Shown here one piece after another: positions 45,864-54,793 of a stretch of 64,000 bases of DNA (position 1 is its first letter; each line of letters starts with the position of its first letter). Both the position numbers and the translations under genes were made by a program. Below the pieces are notes generated by a model. That model saw only the letters and a program-made list of their open reading frames with translations, did no database searches and was not told the origin of the DNA. The stretch is taken from contig NZ_NKQJ01000001.1 in the NCBI RefSeq assembly GCF_002312815.1, positions 496,126 through 560,125 on the forward strand. The letters run 5' to 3'. This stretch comes from Agaribacterium haliotis. Its GTDB lineage: Bacteria; Pseudomonadota; Gammaproteobacteria; Pseudomonadales; Cellvibrionaceae.

Positions 45864-46605
45864 AACCATGCTTGTCGCGCTCGCCGCGTCAAGCATGGTC
45901 GCCTGTACTAGCACGCCGACAAAACAAGCTGAGCTCGCAGCCAATGGCGAAACTGCGCAACTTAACTTGCTTGCCAGCGAGCAATTTATCCCGCAGATTC
46001 AATACGACAAGCAGAATCTGCCGCTGCCCTACGAAGCCGAGGCCAACCCTTATAGCCGCCAACAAGGGCGCATCGACAAACAAGCCATCGTGCAATTTAT
46101 TGATGCCCAGCGCCAATTTGACGCAGGCAAACTCGATCTGGCTCTGAGCCAGGCTCAGGCTTTGACCGAAACTGAGCCCAAGCTCAGTGGCCCGTGGTTG
46201 ATCATTGGCAATGTAGCCGCCGAGCGAGAACAGCTCGACAAAGCGCAACAGGCCTACAGCAGCGCCATCGATACTAACGCTAAAAATGTCAACGCCTATC
46301 TGCGCCTGGCCCTGACTCAGCGGCGCTCGGGTGAGTATTTACTCGCGCAGAACACCCTGGTGCGAGCCCTTGAGACCTGGCCGGACTTTCCCGAGGCGCA
46401 CTTAAACATTGCCGTGCTCTACGACATCTATCTGAACCACCCGATCCGGGCTCAGCGTCACTACGAGGCCTACCAGTTTCTAAGCCATGGCAAAGACGCC
46501 GAGGCAAACAAGTGGCTGGCGGAAGTTCAGAGCCGTACCGGCCTGGCAAGCAAGTTGGAGGTGGGCATGGACCAGCGCCCCGAACTGGAGCTTGAAGATG
46601 AATAA
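45844..46605 (+). CDS. TPR lipoprotein, AglT/GltE-like
   Basis: A 253-residue lipoprotein with lipobox MVAC (mature Cys near residue 21). The TPR stretch at about 95-230 contains GPWLIIGNVAAEREQLDKAQQAYSSAI, VNAYLRLALTQRRSGEYLLAQNTL, and FPEAHLNIAVLYDIYL. AglT/GltE of gliding machinery has the same size and domain order. It overlaps the previous gene by 20 bases and the next by 8. Confidence 0.8.
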   Translation: MVKKSVKTMLVALAASSMVACTSTPTKQAELAANGETAQLNLLASEQFIPQIQYDKQNLPLPYEAEANPYSRQQGRIDKQAIVQFIDAQRQFDAGKLDLALSQAQALTETEPKLSGPWLIIGNVAAEREQLDKAQQAYSSAIDTNAKNVNAYLRLALTQRRSGEYLLAQNTLVRALETWPDFPEAHLNIAVLYDIYLNHPIRAQRHYEAYQFLSHGKDAEANKWLAEVQSRTGLASKLEVGMDQRPELELEDE

Positions 46606-46897
46606 AGTTCGCACTATTAGCACTTTTCTCATACTTTTTGCTCCACTTGTGAGCAGCGCCTCAGACGATGAGGCGGAGCATCTGTTAAAAATAGAATCTA
46701 CGATTACTGGCGATAAAGAGCAGCCCGCCGTCAGTTATTTTGTGCCCTGGCAGGAAGTCGGAACCCCCGACAAACTGCAGTGGCAAATGGATGAAAAATA
46801 CGACGACACGCTCAACAAAGCTGATCGAGACATCATGCTGCGTTCCACGCGTATTTACGAACAAATGAACATTGAAAAACCTCAGTCTCAAAACTGA
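46598..46897 (+). CDS. Small exported protein of unknown function
   Basis: A 99-residue protein with signal peptide MNKVRTISTFLILFAPLVSSA. The mature part is charged, with VSYFVPWQEVGTPDKLQWQMDEKYDD, and no known motif. It begins inside the end of the TPR lipoprotein gene (8-base overlap) and precedes the TolQ-like gene by 38 bases. It could be an accessory periplasmic part of the complex. Confidence 0.75.
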   Translation: MNKVRTISTFLILFAPLVSSASDDEAEHLLKIESTITGDKEQPAVSYFVPWQEVGTPDKLQWQMDEKYDDTLNKADRDIMLRSTRIYEQMNIEKPQSQN

Positions 46898-46935
46898 GCG
46901 AGAAGTATTAGGTGATAACACCGGGAGCCCAAATC

Positions 46936-47691
46936 ATGACCGACACTTACAGTCTGATCGTAAAATTCTTTCAAGATGGTGGATTTTTCCTCATCCCTAT
47001 TGGTGTCGTTCTGGCGATCGGCATCGTTATTTGCATCGAGCGCTGGGTTTTCCTCGCCGCCGAAAAAATTCGCAACGCCAAAGCCTTTGAACAGTGGCTG
47101 CCCCTGCTGCGCACAACCGATCTCGAAAAGATGCTGCACTTCAGCCGCGAGAGCACCGCGCCGGTCAGCCGCATCCTCGGCTGCGGCCTCGACATGATGA
47201 AAGTCAGCGATCAGCGCGCCGACATCGAAAACGCAATGAGCGAGGGCATACTTGAAACCCTGCCGCGCCTCGAGCAGCGCACCGGCTACCTCGCCGTGCT
47301 GGCCAACGTCGCCACTCTGCTCGGCCTGCTCGGGACAATTATCGGCCTGATTGGCGCCTTTACCGCCGTTGCCAGCGCCGACCCCGCCGAAAAAAGCCGC
47401 ATTCTTTCAGAGTCGATTTCAGTTGCGATGAACACCACCGCCTTTGGCCTGATCGCAGCCATCCCGCTGCTGGTTATGCACGCCATCCTCAAAAATAAAA
47501 CTGCAAAAATTACCAACAGCCTGGAAATGGCCGCGGTTAAATTTCTGAACCTGATGACTGTGCACCGCATGATTCAGAGCAACAGCCCGCGCGTGCTTGG
47601 CGAGCCGCAGAGCTCCATCCCCCCGGAGCTTGAAAAAATTCGCGGCGAGCCTCTCAATCTCGGCGCCAACCAAGCTGAAGCTCCCGCGTAA
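46936..47691 (+). CDS. TolQ/ExbB/AglR-like proton-channel protein
   Basis: A 251-residue MotA/TolQ/ExbB membrane protein. The first helix is at about residues 14-34 (GGFFLIPIGVVLAIGIVIC). The paired C-terminal helices include LAVLANVATLLGLLGTIIGLIGAF and SVAMNTTAFGLIAAIPLLVMHAIL. The start is ATG 46936, with GGGAG upstream, not the earlier GTG at 46912. Together with the following ExbD-like proteins it should form the force-generating channel, as AglR does with AglQ and AglS. It is not the tol-operon TolQ at 9555. Confidence 0.9.
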   Translation: MTDTYSLIVKFFQDGGFFLIPIGVVLAIGIVICIERWVFLAAEKIRNAKAFEQWLPLLRTTDLEKMLHFSRESTAPVSRILGCGLDMMKVSDQRADIENAMSEGILETLPRLEQRTGYLAVLANVATLLGLLGTIIGLIGAFTAVASADPAEKSRILSESISVAMNTTAFGLIAAIPLLVMHAILKNKTAKITNSLEMAAVKFLNLMTVHRMIQSNSPRVLGEPQSSIPPELEKIRGEPLNLGANQAEAPA

Positions 47692-47705
47692 CTGAGGCTG
47701 CAGTC

Positions 47706-48203
47706 ATGGCTTTAAAGAAACCCGTGCAAGCCACCGACGACGCTGAACTGGACGTGACCGCCTTTCTCAATTTGATGATCGTGCTGGTACCGGTGCTACT
47801 TCTCAGTATGAGCTTTGCCAATGTCACTGTGCTTGAGCTGCGCCTGCCCGAACTTACCGGCGGCCAGGCGGTCAGCACCACCGCCCAGAGCAAGCTCGAA
47901 GTTGAGGTCAAAAGCGAAGGTATCAACGTGTATTTTCCCGAGGGCCAACTGCTTCGCCAAGTCGACGCTTTACAGCAAGGCGATGAGCACAGTTACGACC
48001 TCGCGACCTTGTCGCTGGTGTTAAAGGCAGTGAAACAAGAGCACCCGGATAAAAAAGACGTTGTCGTCAAGCTGGCAAAAAACATCGACTACCAGAACAT
48101 CGTTGAGATTATGGATGCCGTCAGCAGCTACCAAGATTTGGTTGTTGCCTCCGTTGTCGAGTTTGAGCTTTTTCCCGATATTTCGCTGGGGGATGCACAA
48201 TGA
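47706..48203 (+). CDS. ExbD/TolR-like protein with Asn at the proton position
   Basis: A 165-residue single-pass membrane protein. The helix reads LDVTAFLNLMIVLVPVLLLSM, aligning with the TolR motif INVVPYIDVMLVLLIIF, except that the proton-carrying Asp is Asn22. A periplasmic domain follows (LELRLPELTGGQAVSTTAQSKLEVEVKSEGINVYF). AglQ/AglS-like partner pairs are typical after AglR-like genes. It overlaps the next gene by four bases (ATGA). Confidence 0.85.
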   Translation: MALKKPVQATDDAELDVTAFLNLMIVLVPVLLLSMSFANVTVLELRLPELTGGQAVSTTAQSKLEVEVKSEGINVYFPEGQLLRQVDALQQGDEHSYDLATLSLVLKAVKQEHPDKKDVVVKLAKNIDYQNIVEIMDAVSSYQDLVVASVVEFELFPDISLGDAQ

Positions 48204-48760
48204 TTCAGAATAGTTTGCTGCTGAAGCGCCGCAAAGACGAGCTTGTCGCCAAACTCAGTTTGATTTCACTGATGGATATTTTCACCATCTTGGTGTTTTT
48301 CCTCATGCTCAACTCTGGTGAAACTCAAAACATTGAAACCGTTAAAGCGGTCGACCTGCCGAACTCATCGTCGGGCAAAAGCCCACACACAGACTTAACC
48401 GTCTATGTTAGCGAAGAACACATTATCTTCGACGAGCGAGAGATCGCGCAGGTAGCAGAGGTATTGGAAACACCTGAAGACCCGATTGAAGCCCTGCAAA
48501 GCGTGCTCAAAGCCCAGAAAGAGTTAATGGGTGAAGACGAGGTAAAACTGCAGGAAAAAATCGGTCACGCCATCACCATTCAGGCTGACAAAGACGTCGA
48601 CTACGAGCTGCTCAAAGTGGTCATGGAAACCTGCCAGCTCGAGAATTTCCGCAATATCAGCCTCGCGGTCAACCGCGTGCAAGAGATACCGCTGGGCAGC
48701 CCTGAGAGCGCCGCAGCCAGCGTTGCAAGCATCAGTGTAACGACGGAGGGCGAAGGCTAA
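48200..48760 (+). CDS. ExbD/TolR-like protein with intact Asp
   Basis: A 186-residue protein. A single helix near residues 18-38 contains the proton-carrying Asp26 in LISLMDIFTILVFFLML, and a periplasmic TolR-like domain follows (ETVKAVDLPNSSSGKSPH). It supplies the Asp missing in the previous protein, so the two may form a mixed dimer. The next gene starts in its stop codon (TAATG). Confidence 0.85.
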   Translation: MIQNSLLLKRRKDELVAKLSLISLMDIFTILVFFLMLNSGETQNIETVKAVDLPNSSSGKSPHTDLTVYVSEEHIIFDEREIAQVAEVLETPEDPIEALQSVLKAQKELMGEDEVKLQEKIGHAITIQADKDVDYELLKVVMETCQLENFRNISLAVNRVQEIPLGSPESAAASVASISVTTEGEG

Positions 48761-49704
48761 TGAGCACCATCCCCATGCCCAACTCGCCCTATGAGCCGCT
48801 TGCGCTGGAGCTCGAGCTGCCCTGGGTGGCCGACCTTGAGCGCGAACAAAAGCTAAAGCGCAATATCAAACGCGCCAGCGCGGCGGTAATCGTATTTGTC
48901 AGCGTACTGCAGTTTTTACCCGTACTCACCGAGCCCGAGCAGGACGAGAGCGTTGTTCGCACGGTGCTGATGCTCGAGCCCGAGCCTCTGCCCGAACAAG
49001 CTGAGCCCGAACCGGAGCCCGCCCCGGTAGAAGCGCCTAAGCCTGTGCAAAAGCTCGCGACCACGAGCAAAGCTGCGCCGGCCGAAAAAAAACAGCAGAA
49101 CCAAACCGTGGTTCAAGCTCAGGGCCTCGACACGCTTAGCAGCCAACTGGCCTCGCTCAGCTCCGCCGTCGACCTGCAGAAACTGCGCCGCAAAAATGTC
49201 AGTAGCTCGAGCAACGGCACCAAGGCACAAAGCGCCAGCTCTAAACTCGGCGCCGACAGTGTCACCCGCCGCAGCGGCGGTGTGGTTATCGACGACAAAA
49301 GCATGCGCAGCGACGCCGCACAACTGGCCTCTCACCAAGCCACTGAAGTTGATGGTCTCGACCTGAGTTCCGGCTTGGTCAGCACCAGCGACGCCTACGG
49401 TGAAATCCGCAGCGGTGTTAGAGATATGGAAAGTGTTCGGCGCGCATTAGAGGCCGCCAAGAGCCGAGTATATGCACGCTACCAGCGGGCCCTCAACGAG
49501 AACCCGGAACTGGCCGGCAAGTTTCGCTTTCAGCTCGTCATCGAGCCGAGCGGCCAAATCAGTTCACTGTCGCTCTTATCGAGCGAACTCGGCTTGAACA
49601 GCCTCGAGCGTGAAATTCTCGGGCAAATAAAGCAGGTCAGTTTTGGTGAAGAAGATGTCATCACCACTAAGGTAGAATACACTTTTGTGTTTTTACCAAG
49701 CTAA
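48760..49704 (+). CDS. Envelope-spanning protein with AgmX/PglI-like C-terminal domain
   Basis: A 314-residue protein with one transmembrane helix near residues 36-54 (ASAAVIVFVSVLQFLPVL). A Pro/Glu-rich segment follows, then a low-complexity Ser/Ala region. The C-terminal domain of about 95 residues reads SRVYARYQRALNENPELAGKFRF, then LSLLSSELGLNSLEREILGQIKQVSF, and ends VEYTFVFLPS. That pattern is the AgmX/PglI (GltJ/GltG) C-terminal domain, related to TonB. It would carry force across the periplasm as TolA or TonB do. It is the last gene of the operon. Confidence 0.85.
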   Translation: MSTIPMPNSPYEPLALELELPWVADLEREQKLKRNIKRASAAVIVFVSVLQFLPVLTEPEQDESVVRTVLMLEPEPLPEQAEPEPEPAPVEAPKPVQKLATTSKAAPAEKKQQNQTVVQAQGLDTLSSQLASLSSAVDLQKLRRKNVSSSSNGTKAQSASSKLGADSVTRRSGGVVIDDKSMRSDAAQLASHQATEVDGLDLSSGLVSTSDAYGEIRSGVRDMESVRRALEAAKSRVYARYQRALNENPELAGKFRFQLVIEPSGQISSLSLLSSELGLNSLEREILGQIKQVSFGEEDVITTKVEYTFVFLPS

Positions 49705-49775
49705 TCAAACTGTTAAAATAACTTCCTAGAAAACACCTTAAAAAACGAACAAAATTTCGTCAACGGCGACAAAAT

Positions 49776-49800
49776 CAAGGGGCTAATACCCCCTTTTTTT
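49776..49800 (+). terminator. Terminator of the Glt/Agl-like operon
   Basis: AAGGGG and CCCCTT pair around CTAATAC, followed by a run of seven T. It is about 70 bases past the last stop codon. The remaining gap to 49976 shows no gene. Confidence 0.7.
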
Positions 49801-49976
49801 GCTTGCCACAAGCGCCTATACGGAAATGAGAAGAGCATCACAAAACTCTGAAAGCCGCGTGCCGCCTGTCGCTGCGCGGCGCGTAATGGAACTGAATCTC
49901 AGTAATTCGTCGTAGTTTCTGTCAAAATTCTCCCCCGTAATAGAACCCACTTAAGCATTAGTTCCTGGATCTGAAC

Positions 49977-52900
49977 ATGAATACGCAAACACGTCGCTTT
50001 CTGTCAGTTGTAAGCACGGCCGCTAGCCTGCAATTATTGGTCGCCTGTGGCGGCGCAGGCAGCACAGACAATCAAAACAACGGCCCCGATGCCAGCTTAA
50101 GTGGAGACATCACCGCAGATACCCCACTTGTTTATGTACAACGAGATCTCAGCGCCAACAGTAAAAGCAGCGCTGAATTCTTTAAAGCCAGTGTCGAGAG
50201 CGATCGCTTTGCACCTCAGGATTTAAATTCCCCGTACCGCCGCAAACCCGGTGCGAGCCTGCTGCTGCAAACCAGCATCGATGTCGACGCCAATATCAGC
50301 GATCTTCTCAACAACTACTTTGGCTCTGACGACTACGATGTCAAAGACCTGAATGTCAGCCACGACGGCTCGACCTTGATTTTTGCTGCCCACGGCCCAG
50401 CGGATAGCCAGAGCCACCACAGCTGGAATATCTACACTCTCGACTTTGTAAGCGGTGAAATCACACGTATTATCGAAGACGACAGCATCGCAAATGCCGG
50501 CCACGATACAGCGCCAAGCTTTGCCGCCAACGGCTTGATTGTATTCTCCTCAGATCGCGCCGCTGGCGACCCCGATAGTGAGATCGAGCGTTTTGTCGCA
50601 GAGAACGACCACTGCGTTAAAGTTGGCCCCTCTGAAAAGCCCTCGCTGCTGCACAAAATGCAAGCAGATGGCTCCGATATCGTGCAGCTGACCTACGGCA
50701 ACAATCACGATTTAACGACCACGGCCCTGAAGGGCGGCGCCGTCGCTTTTGTGCGCTGGTCTCAGAGTTATGAACTGGTTGAAGAGTGCGGCAAGAGCTA
50801 TTCTGCACCGTTTAGAAAAACCAGCGATTTGCAGCAGGCTTTCTCTGCCAGCTACCCTTCTGGGCTCGACAAGCCGGACGCCTGGAGCACCGAACAGCTT
50901 TGCAACTACAGCATTGATACCCCTGTCGGCGCAGCAATTGCGCGCAACCACTACACAGTTCTGCGTATCGACGCCGAAACCGGCAAGCTTGATCAGCTCT
51001 ACGAGACTGTCAGTCTCAATGCCAGTGCAGAGGGTTTTCTCAGCATCGACAAACTTGTTCAGGCAGAGAACGGCCACCTATTAGGCTTGTTAAGCCACGG
51101 TTTTAGCTCTCCCCAAGGCGGCAATATTCTTGAGTTTCACGCCCCGGAACGCAGCCGTGATGACGGCCTGTTTGGCGAGCTCGCGCCGGAAGCATTTATT
51201 GACGCGGAGGTAAATCTCTATCCAGGCCAACTGAGTAACCCCGGCTGGTACAGCGCCGTCTGGCCCTATCGCGACGGCTCAAATCGCAGTGTCGTCAGCT
51301 GGTCGAGCTGTACGCTCAACGACGACGGCATCAGCAGCTTTTGTAATACCGGCGGCGATGCCAGCCAACTTGTCAGCAAGTACGGCCTGTGGGTATACGA
51401 TGCCAACACCGACAGCCAGCTGCCCCTACTCGCAGCAAAAAACAATACGGTATATAGCGACTTAGCGATCAGCCGCCCCCACCTCGGCGCCGAATGGCCT
51501 TACGCCCCGGTCAAACACAATTATGTCGACAACGACGAAGGTGCGCGCTTGGTCTGCGACAACCCGAGTGTTGACCCTCAGCCGAGCCCAAGTGCCAGCC
51601 CGATGGCGAGCCCTCAGCCAACAAGTAGCCCTCAGCCAACGAGCAGCCCTGTGCCAACGAGCAGCCCGGTAGCCACATCTAGCCCAAGCCCGGTGCTCAG
51701 CCCGATGCCGAGCAGCACACCGCGCCCGATCACAAGCGCTAGCCCTGTCGTTGTGCCCAGCCCGAGCGTTAGCTCAGCGCCGAGCCCAGTACCATCGCCG
51801 GCAACAAGCACTATGCCAACACCAGTGCCGAGTGTTTTGCCCTCGCCTGTGATCAGCCCCATTGCCAGCCCAGAGCCAAGCGCGATACCGAGCCCAACGC
51901 CCAGCTACGAGCCAAGTGCCGCACCGAGTGCTTTACCCAGCGCTAGCCCTATAGCTAGCCCTGTACCGAGCTCAACGCCAAGTGCAGTGCCCAGCAGCAT
52001 GCCTTCGACAAACCCCAGCCCTGCGGTAAGTCCAGTTGCGAGCCCGCTACCTAGCGCCAGCCCTGTGCCTAGCCTTAGCCCCAGCCCGGTTTCAAGCCCA
52101 CTAGCAAGTGCTAGCCCAGTGCCGAGTCACAGCCCGAGCGCGAACCCGTCACCGAGTGCCAGCCCGGAAGCGAGCCCATCTGCTAGTCCAGAACCGAGCC
52201 CATCGCCAAGTGCCAGCCCGTCTGCCAGCCCTGTGCCAAGCCCAAGCCCTGTTGCGAGCCCATCGCCCAGCGCCAGCCCGGAGCCAAATCGCGCCCCCGT
52301 CGCGAACGCCGGCGCCGACCAAACGGCAGTACTTAATCAAAGTGTAAATCTAGATGGCAGCGCGAGCTCGGACGCCGATGGCGATACGCTGAGCTATCAC
52401 TGGAGCGTGGTTAGCCGCCCAGCGGGCAGCAGCGCTCAGCTTAATAACAGCGGCGCAGTCAGCCCCAGCTTTGATATTGACGCCCCGGGCATCTATGTAT
52501 TTAGCCTCGTCGTCAACGACGGCGAGCTCGATAGTGTTGCAGATGAAGTGCTGATTACCAGTGAAGATCCAAATCAGCGCCCGGTTGCCAACGCCGGCCC
52601 GGACCAAAGTGTCGCTCTGCACACTGAAGTTATGCTCGACGGCAGTGCGAGCAGCGACGCCGATGGCGATGCCTTGAGCTACAGCTGGCAGCTTGTCAGC
52701 CGCCCCGCAAGCAGCAGCGCCAACCTGCTCGATGCGCAGCTGGCCATGCCAACGCTGGCCATTGATGCCGCTGGAAGCTACGTGCTGCAGCTGATCGTCA
52801 GCGACGGCAAGCTCGATAGTGAAGCGGACCAAGTTGTATTAAGCACCCTTAACAGTCGCCCCGTTGCCGTTATTGACGATATCAACGACCAGATCAAATC

Positions 52901-53786
52901 GGAGAACACGGTGCAGCTAAACGGTGGCAACAGCTACGATGAAGATGGCGACGCATTGAGCTATCGCTGGAGCTTGCTGAGCAAGCCCCAGGGCTCCTCT
53001 GCGGCCCTTAACGACAGCAACAGCAACGCGCCGAGCTTAAGTCTTGGCACCGACGGCGACTATGTTGTTCAGCTGATTGTTAGCGACGGCAAAGTCGACA
53101 GTGTGCCAACAACCATCAGCTTTGAGGCCACCAGCGACCCGATTGCCTGTGATATCAGCGATGAAACACGCCGACTGCTGCCGGTGACTCTGCGCGACTT
53201 CAAAGCCAGCCACCCCGACTTTGAATACGCCATTGGCTCTGACCCCGGCATTGTTACCGAATACCTGGGCGCCGACGGCAAGCCGGTCTACGCTCACCCG
53301 GGCAGCTACACCGATACCACAACCGGCCAAGCCAACTTCGATCAGTGGTTTAACAACGTCAATCGCGTCAATATCCCCATTGAGCGCAACCTGACCTTAA
53401 AACGCCAACAGGGCTCCAGCATCTGGACTTATGAAGACAACGACTTTTTCCCTCTAGACAGCGAGGGTTGGGGCAACCAGGGTCAGAGCCACAACTTCTG
53501 GTTCACACTCGAAGCCCACCTGCAGTTCGACTATAACGGCGGCGAACAGTTTAGCTTTACCGGCGATGACGACCTCTGGGTCTACATCAATGGGCACCGT
53601 GTAATCGATCTGGGTGGTGTACACAGTGCTGAACACGCCAGCGTCGACATCGACGCGGTCGCCCATGAGCTCGGCCTGGTGATCGGCGAAACCTATAGCT
53701 TTGACTTATTCTTTGCTGAACGCCATACCACTCAAAGCCAGTTTAAGTTCCAGACCAGCATCAACCTGGAATGTGTAAAAAAATAA
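49977..53786 (+). CDS. Large fibro-slime lipoprotein with Pro/Ser linker and three PKD-like domains
   Basis: A 1269-residue surface lipoprotein. The lipobox LLVAC ends near residue 24. The first half has propeller-like strands (SFAANGLIVFSSDRAAG, SHDGSTLIFAAHGP). A Pro/Ser/Ala linker of about 240 residues spans residues 533-770 in repeated SPSPS/ASP units. Three PKD/REJ-like domains follow, each with NxxPVANAGxDQ and SASSDADGD. The C-terminal fibro-slime domain has PVTLRDFKAS, and the carbohydrate-binding-like SFTGDDDLWVYINGHRVIDLGG. Similar long Pro/Ser linkers are typical of surface proteins in this group. The ligand is unknown. Confidence 0.85.
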   Translation: MNTQTRRFLSVVSTAASLQLLVACGGAGSTDNQNNGPDASLSGDITADTPLVYVQRDLSANSKSSAEFFKASVESDRFAPQDLNSPYRRKPGASLLLQTSIDVDANISDLLNNYFGSDDYDVKDLNVSHDGSTLIFAAHGPADSQSHHSWNIYTLDFVSGEITRIIEDDSIANAGHDTAPSFAANGLIVFSSDRAAGDPDSEIERFVAENDHCVKVGPSEKPSLLHKMQADGSDIVQLTYGNNHDLTTTALKGGAVAFVRWSQSYELVEECGKSYSAPFRKTSDLQQAFSASYPSGLDKPDAWSTEQLCNYSIDTPVGAAIARNHYTVLRIDAETGKLDQLYETVSLNASAEGFLSIDKLVQAENGHLLGLLSHGFSSPQGGNILEFHAPERSRDDGLFGELAPEAFIDAEVNLYPGQLSNPGWYSAVWPYRDGSNRSVVSWSSCTLNDDGISSFCNTGGDASQLVSKYGLWVYDANTDSQLPLLAAKNNTVYSDLAISRPHLGAEWPYAPVKHNYVDNDEGARLVCDNPSVDPQPSPSASPMASPQPTSSPQPTSSPVPTSSPVATSSPSPVLSPMPSSTPRPITSASPVVVPSPSVSSAPSPVPSPATSTMPTPVPSVLPSPVISPIASPEPSAIPSPTPSYEPSAAPSALPSASPIASPVPSSTPSAVPSSMPSTNPSPAVSPVASPLPSASPVPSLSPSPVSSPLASASPVPSHSPSANPSPSASPEASPSASPEPSPSPSASPSASPVPSPSPVASPSPSASPEPNRAPVANAGADQTAVLNQSVNLDGSASSDADGDTLSYHWSVVSRPAGSSAQLNNSGAVSPSFDIDAPGIYVFSLVVNDGELDSVADEVLITSEDPNQRPVANAGPDQSVALHTEVMLDGSASSDADGDALSYSWQLVSRPASSSANLLDAQLAMPTLAIDAAGSYVLQLIVSDGKLDSEADQVVLSTLNSRPVAVIDDINDQIKSENTVQLNGGNSYDEDGDALSYRWSLLSKPQGSSAALNDSNSNAPSLSLGTDGDYVVQLIVSDGKVDSVPTTISFEATSDPIACDISDETRRLLPVTLRDFKASHPDFEYAIGSDPGIVTEYLGADGKPVYAHPGSYTDTTTGQANFDQWFNNVNRVNIPIERNLTLKRQQGSSIWTYEDNDFFPLDSEGWGNQGQSHNFWFTLEAHLQFDYNGGEQFSFTGDDDLWVYINGHRVIDLGGVHSAEHASVDIDAVAHELGLVIGETYSFDLFFAERHTTQSQFKFQTSINLECVKK
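51577..52290 (+). repeat. Low-complexity Pro/Ser/Ala-encoding tract
   Basis: About 710 bases of imperfect AGC-CC(A/G/T)-AG(C/T) type repeats encode short SP, SPSAS and PTSS units. The coding frame stays open throughout. Such tracts can change length by slippage or recombination. Confidence 0.85.
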
Positions 53787-53811
53787 AATTTGAGAAAAAC
53801 CATAGCAAATT

Positions 53812-53838
53812 CAAGGGCTCTTTTTAGAGCCCTTTTTT
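53812..53838 (+). terminator. Rho-independent terminator of the fibro-slime gene
   Basis: AGGGCTC and GAGCCCT pair around TTTTTA, followed by T5. It is about 26 bases after the stop codon. Confidence 0.8.
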
Positions 53839-53945
53839 ATGGCTGTATGAAGCTCACGATCTAGATTGCCCCGGCCCAATTCAATTCCTGCCGCGGCTCA
53901 CCAAGGCTGCACCAGCAGTAATCAACCAGATAAGAACGGTGACAG

Positions 53946-54668
53946 TTAGGGAGTGTTGTTGTAGCGCGCGATCGCGGCATTTAGCTTGGACATAAAATCG
54001 GGGTGCTCAGCCAAATAGCGCTTAGAGATGTAAATTCCAAACGGCTTTGCCACCTCAACAACCTGGACAAAGTCATCGGCCTGTAAACCTAAGGCTTCAA
54101 CCTCAGCACTGAACACCACTTCGGCAAGGAAAACCGCATCGACCCGCTCCAGTTCAAGCAGGGTTGGCAGCAGCGAAGGTTTCATAACCGGCATAATGTG
54201 GCGAAAACTATTTTTCTCGAGCCACTTGTGGGTATTGGTGTGCAGCAGAGTCGCCACCCTAACCATTCTATGAAACTGCGGCTGAGTATTATCAAGCACA
54301 TTGCGCCGATGAAAAAACCAGCTCCAGTTATTGAACATCACCGGCAGGGAGAATTCGGCAATCGCATCGCGCTCTGAATTTTGTGACGCGAGGAAAAAAC
54401 CGTCGGCCTTGCCCTGCTCAGTCGCTTTGACCGCCCGACCATAATTCGGGTACATATCCAAACTCAGCTCGAGCCCCAAATCGCGTTCAATAATTTCCCT
54501 GATGGCAGTAACGCCGCGGCCCGTCGCTTGCCCTTCGTGCATATATTGGTACGGAGCAAATTCGGCAAAAACCAGGCGCAAAGTTTCGGCTGATACCGAA
54601 GCCACGTGAGAAGTACAGATTAAAACCGCTGAGAGTAAATAACGCTTGGGGAGCAGACGAGCGAACAT
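53946..54668 (-). CDS. Family 3-like periplasmic binding protein
   Basis: A 240-residue exported protein with signal peptide ending at SVSAET. The two-lobe family 3 features are present: LRLVFAEFAPYQYMHEG, then FFLASQNSERDAIAEFSLPVMFNNW, and the hinge-side LELERVDAVFLAEVVFSAE. No transporter genes accompany it. Such orphan proteins may work as sensors or as part of distant transport systems. The upstream region 54669-54793 has no gene. Confidence 0.82.
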   Translation of the reverse strand: MFARLLPKRYLLSAVLICTSHVASVSAETLRLVFAEFAPYQYMHEGQATGRGVTAIREIIERDLGLELSLDMYPNYGRAVKATEQGKADGFFLASQNSERDAIAEFSLPVMFNNWSWFFHRRNVLDNTQPQFHRMVRVATLLHTNTHKWLEKNSFRHIMPVMKPSLLPTLLELERVDAVFLAEVVFSAEVEALGLQADDFVQVVEVAKPFGIYISKRYLAEHPDFMSKLNAAIARYNNTP

Positions 54669-54793
54669 AGGACCCTGGGCTCAAACCACTTTTTGGCAAA
54701 TTGATGCCCCCAGTATAGACGCAGTCTGGCCCCGCCCCTTTACCGCGCGCTCAGGCGTGAAAACCAGCGCTTAAACAATCTAGCCGCTGCTAG

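Noticed and set aside
46912-46935. GTG start of the TolQ-like protein
   Set aside because: The ATG at 46936 has GGGAG at good spacing; the extra eight residues have no support.
51577-52290. Possible CRISPR or satellite array
   Set aside because: The repeats are short and coding, in frame with the Pro/Ser linker of one protein; there are no spacers.
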